Part shown: positions 62,071-64,000 of the stretch, in pieces
Position numbering within the stretch: position 1 is the first letter of the stretch
Layout of the letters: each line of letters opens with the position of its first letter
Assembly: GCA_038125725.1 (NCBI GenBank)
Contig: JAYPEK010000009.1
Coordinates: 1 to 64,000, forward strand
Source of the DNA: TMED8 sp038125725
Lineage (GTDB): Bacteria; Pseudomonadota; Alphaproteobacteria; Rhodospirillales; Casp-alpha2
DNA length: 64,000 nucleotides
Direction: 5' to 3'
The notes under the pieces: generated by a model
Database searches by the model: none
The model's input: only the letters and a program-made list of their open reading frames with translations
What the model was told of the DNA's origin: nothing
Translations under genes and position numbers: made by a program

Positions 62071-62906
62071 TCGACCCCGCCGACCATCGGCTGGTGCCGC
62101 TCAAGGTCACCACCTTTTGCGGCCTGGTGTTCGCGACCTTTTCCGACGAAACCCCGCCGATCGAGGATTTCTTCGGCCAACAGATGTCCAAATTCATCCG
62201 CCGCAACTTCGACAGGCCCTTGAAGCTGCTGGGCACGCAGAGCCAGGTCATTCACAACAATTGGAAGCTCTATGCCGAGAACGTGCGCGATTCCTACCAC
62301 GCGACGCTGCTGCATACCTTCTACACCACCTTCAAGGTCAACCGCCTCGACATGGACGGCGGCATCATCCTCGCCGACGACAAGTGGCATCACATCTCCT
62401 ACGCCAAGCGCCATACCCTGACCGAGGACGACGAATACGCCGCCGCCAAGGTGCATTCGGCGCAGTACTCGTCGGAACTGCAGGGGCCGGAAATGTTGGA
62501 TGCCTGGGACGAGTTCGACGACGGCGTCACCCATTCGATCCAGACCCTGTTCCCGAACCTCGCCATCCAGTTCACCCTGAATTCGCTGGCGGTCCGGTTC
62601 TTCGCGCCTCGGGGCGTCGACGAGACGGAATTGTTCTGGTTCTCTCTCGGCTACGAGCGCGACGACGAGGCGCAGACCCGGATGCGGGTCATGCAGGGCA
62701 ACCTGACCGGTTCGGCCGGGCTGGTGGCGCTGGAGGACGGCTGCATCAACGAATTCGTGCAGCGCGGCACGCGCGGCAGCGGTGACGCGCAGGCGTTTAT
62801 CGAGATGGGCGGACGCGATGTCGAATCCTCGGAGGCGTCGCGCGCCACCGAGGTCGCCATTCGCGGCTTCTGGGACGGTTACAAGCGGATCATGGGGTTC
62901 CAGTGA
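62070..62906 (+). pseudogene. Ring-hydroxylating dioxygenase alpha subunit, Rieske domain lost
   Basis: From about 62070 the frame reads IDPADHRLVPLKVTTFCGLV, then DNWKLYAENVRDSYHATLLH-type sequence (NNWKLYAENVRDSYHATLLH here) with the iron-ligand His pair, to GFWDGYKRIMGFQ at 62906. That is the catalytic half of an aromatic dioxygenase alpha subunit (normally about 430 residues). The first ~150 residues with the Rieske cluster are missing and replaced by the IS481 fragment, so no electron entry is possible. Translation from an upstream ATG at 61902 in the same frame would give a chimaeric N-terminus. Confidence 0.82.
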
Positions 62907-63376
62907 TGGACGCCGGAACCCGCGAGCGGATCGGCGATTTCCTCGCCGCCTACGGCCACGCCATCGACGACGACGCGTTGGAGAGCTGGCCGGATTTCTT
63001 CACCGAGGATGCGCTCTACCAGATCACCACACGCGAGAATCTGGAGGCCGGCCGGCCGCTCGGCGTCATGCTCTGCGAGGGGCGCGGCATGATGGCCGAC
63101 CGCATCAAGGCGCTGCGCTCCGCCAACATCTATGAGCCGCATACCTACTGCCATATCCTGGGCCCGACATCGTTCGGCGACGAGAGCGACGGCATCGTCG
63201 CCGCGCGGACCAACTTCCACGTGGTCCGCACCATGCAGAACGGCCGCATGGAAACCTTCGCCGCCGGCAAGTACCTCGACCGCATCGATCTCTCGGGTTC
63301 GGCGCCGCTGCTGGCCGAGCGCCGGGTGGTGCTGGAATCGCGCCGAGTCGATATCCTGCTGGTGTTTCCGCTGTAG
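62906..63376 (+). CDS. Aromatic ring-hydroxylating dioxygenase beta subunit
   Basis: 156 residues of the SnoaL-like small subunit that packs the alpha trimer. ALESWPDFFTEDALYQITTR and YCHILGPTSFG with VRTMQNGRMETFAAGKYLD are typical. ATG 62906 overlaps the alpha-subunit stop. The gene appears intact although its partner is truncated, so it may be on the way to decay. Confidence 0.9.
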   Translation: MDAGTRERIGDFLAAYGHAIDDDALESWPDFFTEDALYQITTRENLEAGRPLGVMLCEGRGMMADRIKALRSANIYEPHTYCHILGPTSFGDESDGIVAARTNFHVVRTMQNGRMETFAAGKYLDRIDLSGSAPLLAERRVVLESRRVDILLVFPL

Positions 63377-63382
63377 CCCGCT

Positions 63383-63607
63383 TCAGCCGGGCCGGCAGCA
63401 GCCGGTTTCCATCTGTATCGGCGGGCAGGGCACCGTGCCGTAGGAACAGAAGACGCAGCAATCGCCCGGCTTCGGTTTCAGCAGGGCGCCGCAGTGCGGG
63501 CAGTCGTAGAAATACTGGCAGGCGTCGGTGGGCATTTCCTCGACGCTCTTGGCGCCGCATTCCGGGCAGGTGATTTCGGATCGGAGGATCGGGGTCGCGC
63601 GGGTCAT
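63383..63607 (-). CDS. Small zinc-ribbon protein (GDCCxFCSYG type)
   Basis: 74 residues with two CxxC pairs (ITCPECGAK and YDCPHCGAL) making a zinc ribbon, then KPGDCCVFCSYGTVPCPPIQ, a motif of small proteins of unknown function, and a final CC. 11 Cys in 74 residues suggests metal binding. ATG 63607; 4 nt after the stop of the upstream gene. Converges with the dioxygenase beta gene. Confidence 0.78.
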   Translation of the reverse strand: MTRATPILRSEITCPECGAKSVEEMPTDACQYFYDCPHCGALLKPKPGDCCVFCSYGTVPCPPIQMETGCCRPG

Positions 63608-63611
63608 GGCG

Positions 63612-64000
63612 TCAGTTCCCGAAATCGCGCACCAGCGGGCTGGCATCCGCCGGCCATTGGCCCTTGTCGGCGGCGCGCGCCCCGTCGAACACCACCCAGC
63701 CGCGCCGGCTGTAGTGCGGCAGGCCCCGCATCAGCGCCGAGAGCGCTTCCGCATCGCGAGCCGCCACCAGATAGACCGGCTGGCCCTTTGCCGAGCGCGC
63801 CGCCCAGGCGCGCGCCGTGCCCGCTCCCTCGGGTGCCCGCCGCAGGCCACGCGCGGCGGCGAGCTTTGCGATCTCCGCTTCGGTGCCGATCAGCAGCGCC
63901 GGGATGCCGGGGCCGGGAAGATCGCCGGCCGCCAGCAGCTTCGGGTCGGCGTCGGTGAGCCGTTGCAGCAATTCGACCGCCGCTTGGCGGAAGGCACCGT
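63612..64000 (-). CDS. Protein of unknown type, cut by right window edge
   Basis: The last 129 codons of a gene entering from the right; no in-frame ATG is needed, since the frame is open to the edge (GAFRQAAVELLQRLTDADPK reads upstream of the first start-like codon). It is Ala/Leu-rich and ends in RGLPHYSRRGWVVFDGARAA then GQWPADASPLVRDFGN. The RGLPHY/WVVFDG ending resembles the C-terminus of alphaproteobacterial M1-type aminopeptidases, but I hold this at low confidence. Stop lies 4 nt before the zinc-ribbon gene. Confidence 0.6.
   Translation of the reverse strand, partial: GAFRQAAVELLQRLTDADPKLLAAGDLPGPGIPALLIGTEAEIAKLAAARGLRRAPEGAGTARAWAARSAKGQPVYLVAARDAEALSALMRGLPHYSRRGWVVFDGARAADKGQWPADASPLVRDFGN

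Noticed and set aside
62002..62223. A 73-codon transposase gene
   Set aside because: Only the first ~23 codons match IS481; the rest is the dioxygenase gene read in the wrong frame.

Overview
The window is GC-rich, densely packed chromosomal DNA of an aerobic, heterotrophic alphaproteobacterium, most likely a member of Rhodospirillales or a close relative. The grounds are the three-gene transhydrogenase (pntAA, pntAB, pntB), a COQ9 homologue for ubiquinone synthesis, a PAS_5 protein, two small DUF465 proteins, the AcdR/AcdS pair and frequent GTG/TTG starts. The order is a judgement from gene content; no rRNA or tRNA gene was seen that could settle it.

Layout. 1-9.6 kb: pyk, an AEC permease, a GST, a degenerate SGNH protein, N-formylglutamate amidohydrolase + FAH hydrolase + MFS transporter, a REP-type repeat element, a YjbR protein and an aldo/keto reductase. 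9.7-19.4 kb: a Cys-rich secreted repeat protein with a clear terminator, a fused indolepyruvate ferredoxin oxidoreductase, a UDP-glucuronate epimerase-like gene, and a haloacetate dehalogenase-like gene between two EamA transporters. 19.5-23.9 kb: a five-gene ABC importer operon whose binding-protein gene carries an in-frame TAG and whose last gene is a SLOG-fold protein. 24-28.3 kb: a PAS_5 protein, divergent acdR/acdS (ACC deaminase), a periplasmic binding protein and a Bcr/CflA exporter. 28.3-39.5 kb: acyl-CoA synthetase, M3 peptidase, UbiB-type kinase, a cNMP-binding protein with a cyclase-like partner, and an RND efflux pair. 39.8-46.1 kb: RidA, TrkH, a histidine phosphatase and pntAA-pntAB-pntB. 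46.3-53.2 kb: quinone oxidoreductase, a TPP enzyme, an AT-richer patch with a membrane protein and a RelE/ParE toxin-antitoxin pair, a PaaY-like hexapeptide protein, rpsU, peptide deformylase and COQ9. 53.2-57.4 kb: a SPOR lipoprotein, a candidate small RNA of four tandem hairpins, an uncharacterised 345-residue protein, purE, a degenerate GGDEF protein and two DUF465 genes. 57.6-64 kb: a Rieske fusion protein, a second acyl-CoA synthetase, another REP element, a ring-hydroxylating dioxygenase alpha gene whose Rieske domain is replaced by an IS481 fragment, its intact beta subunit, and a zinc-ribbon protein.

Themes. Much of the content is catabolic or import-related: amino-acid derivatives, ACC, aromatics and fatty acids. 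Housekeeping genes (pyk, pnt, purE, def, rpsU, coq9) are interspersed. Decay or transfer shows at the ABC binding protein, the dioxygenase alpha gene and the AT-richer patch near 49.6-50.4 kb. The strongest candidate for something undescribed is the minus-strand hairpin array at 54161-54302: four strong hairpins with C-rich loops ending in a T-tract terminator, with no protein gene upstream to account for that terminator.
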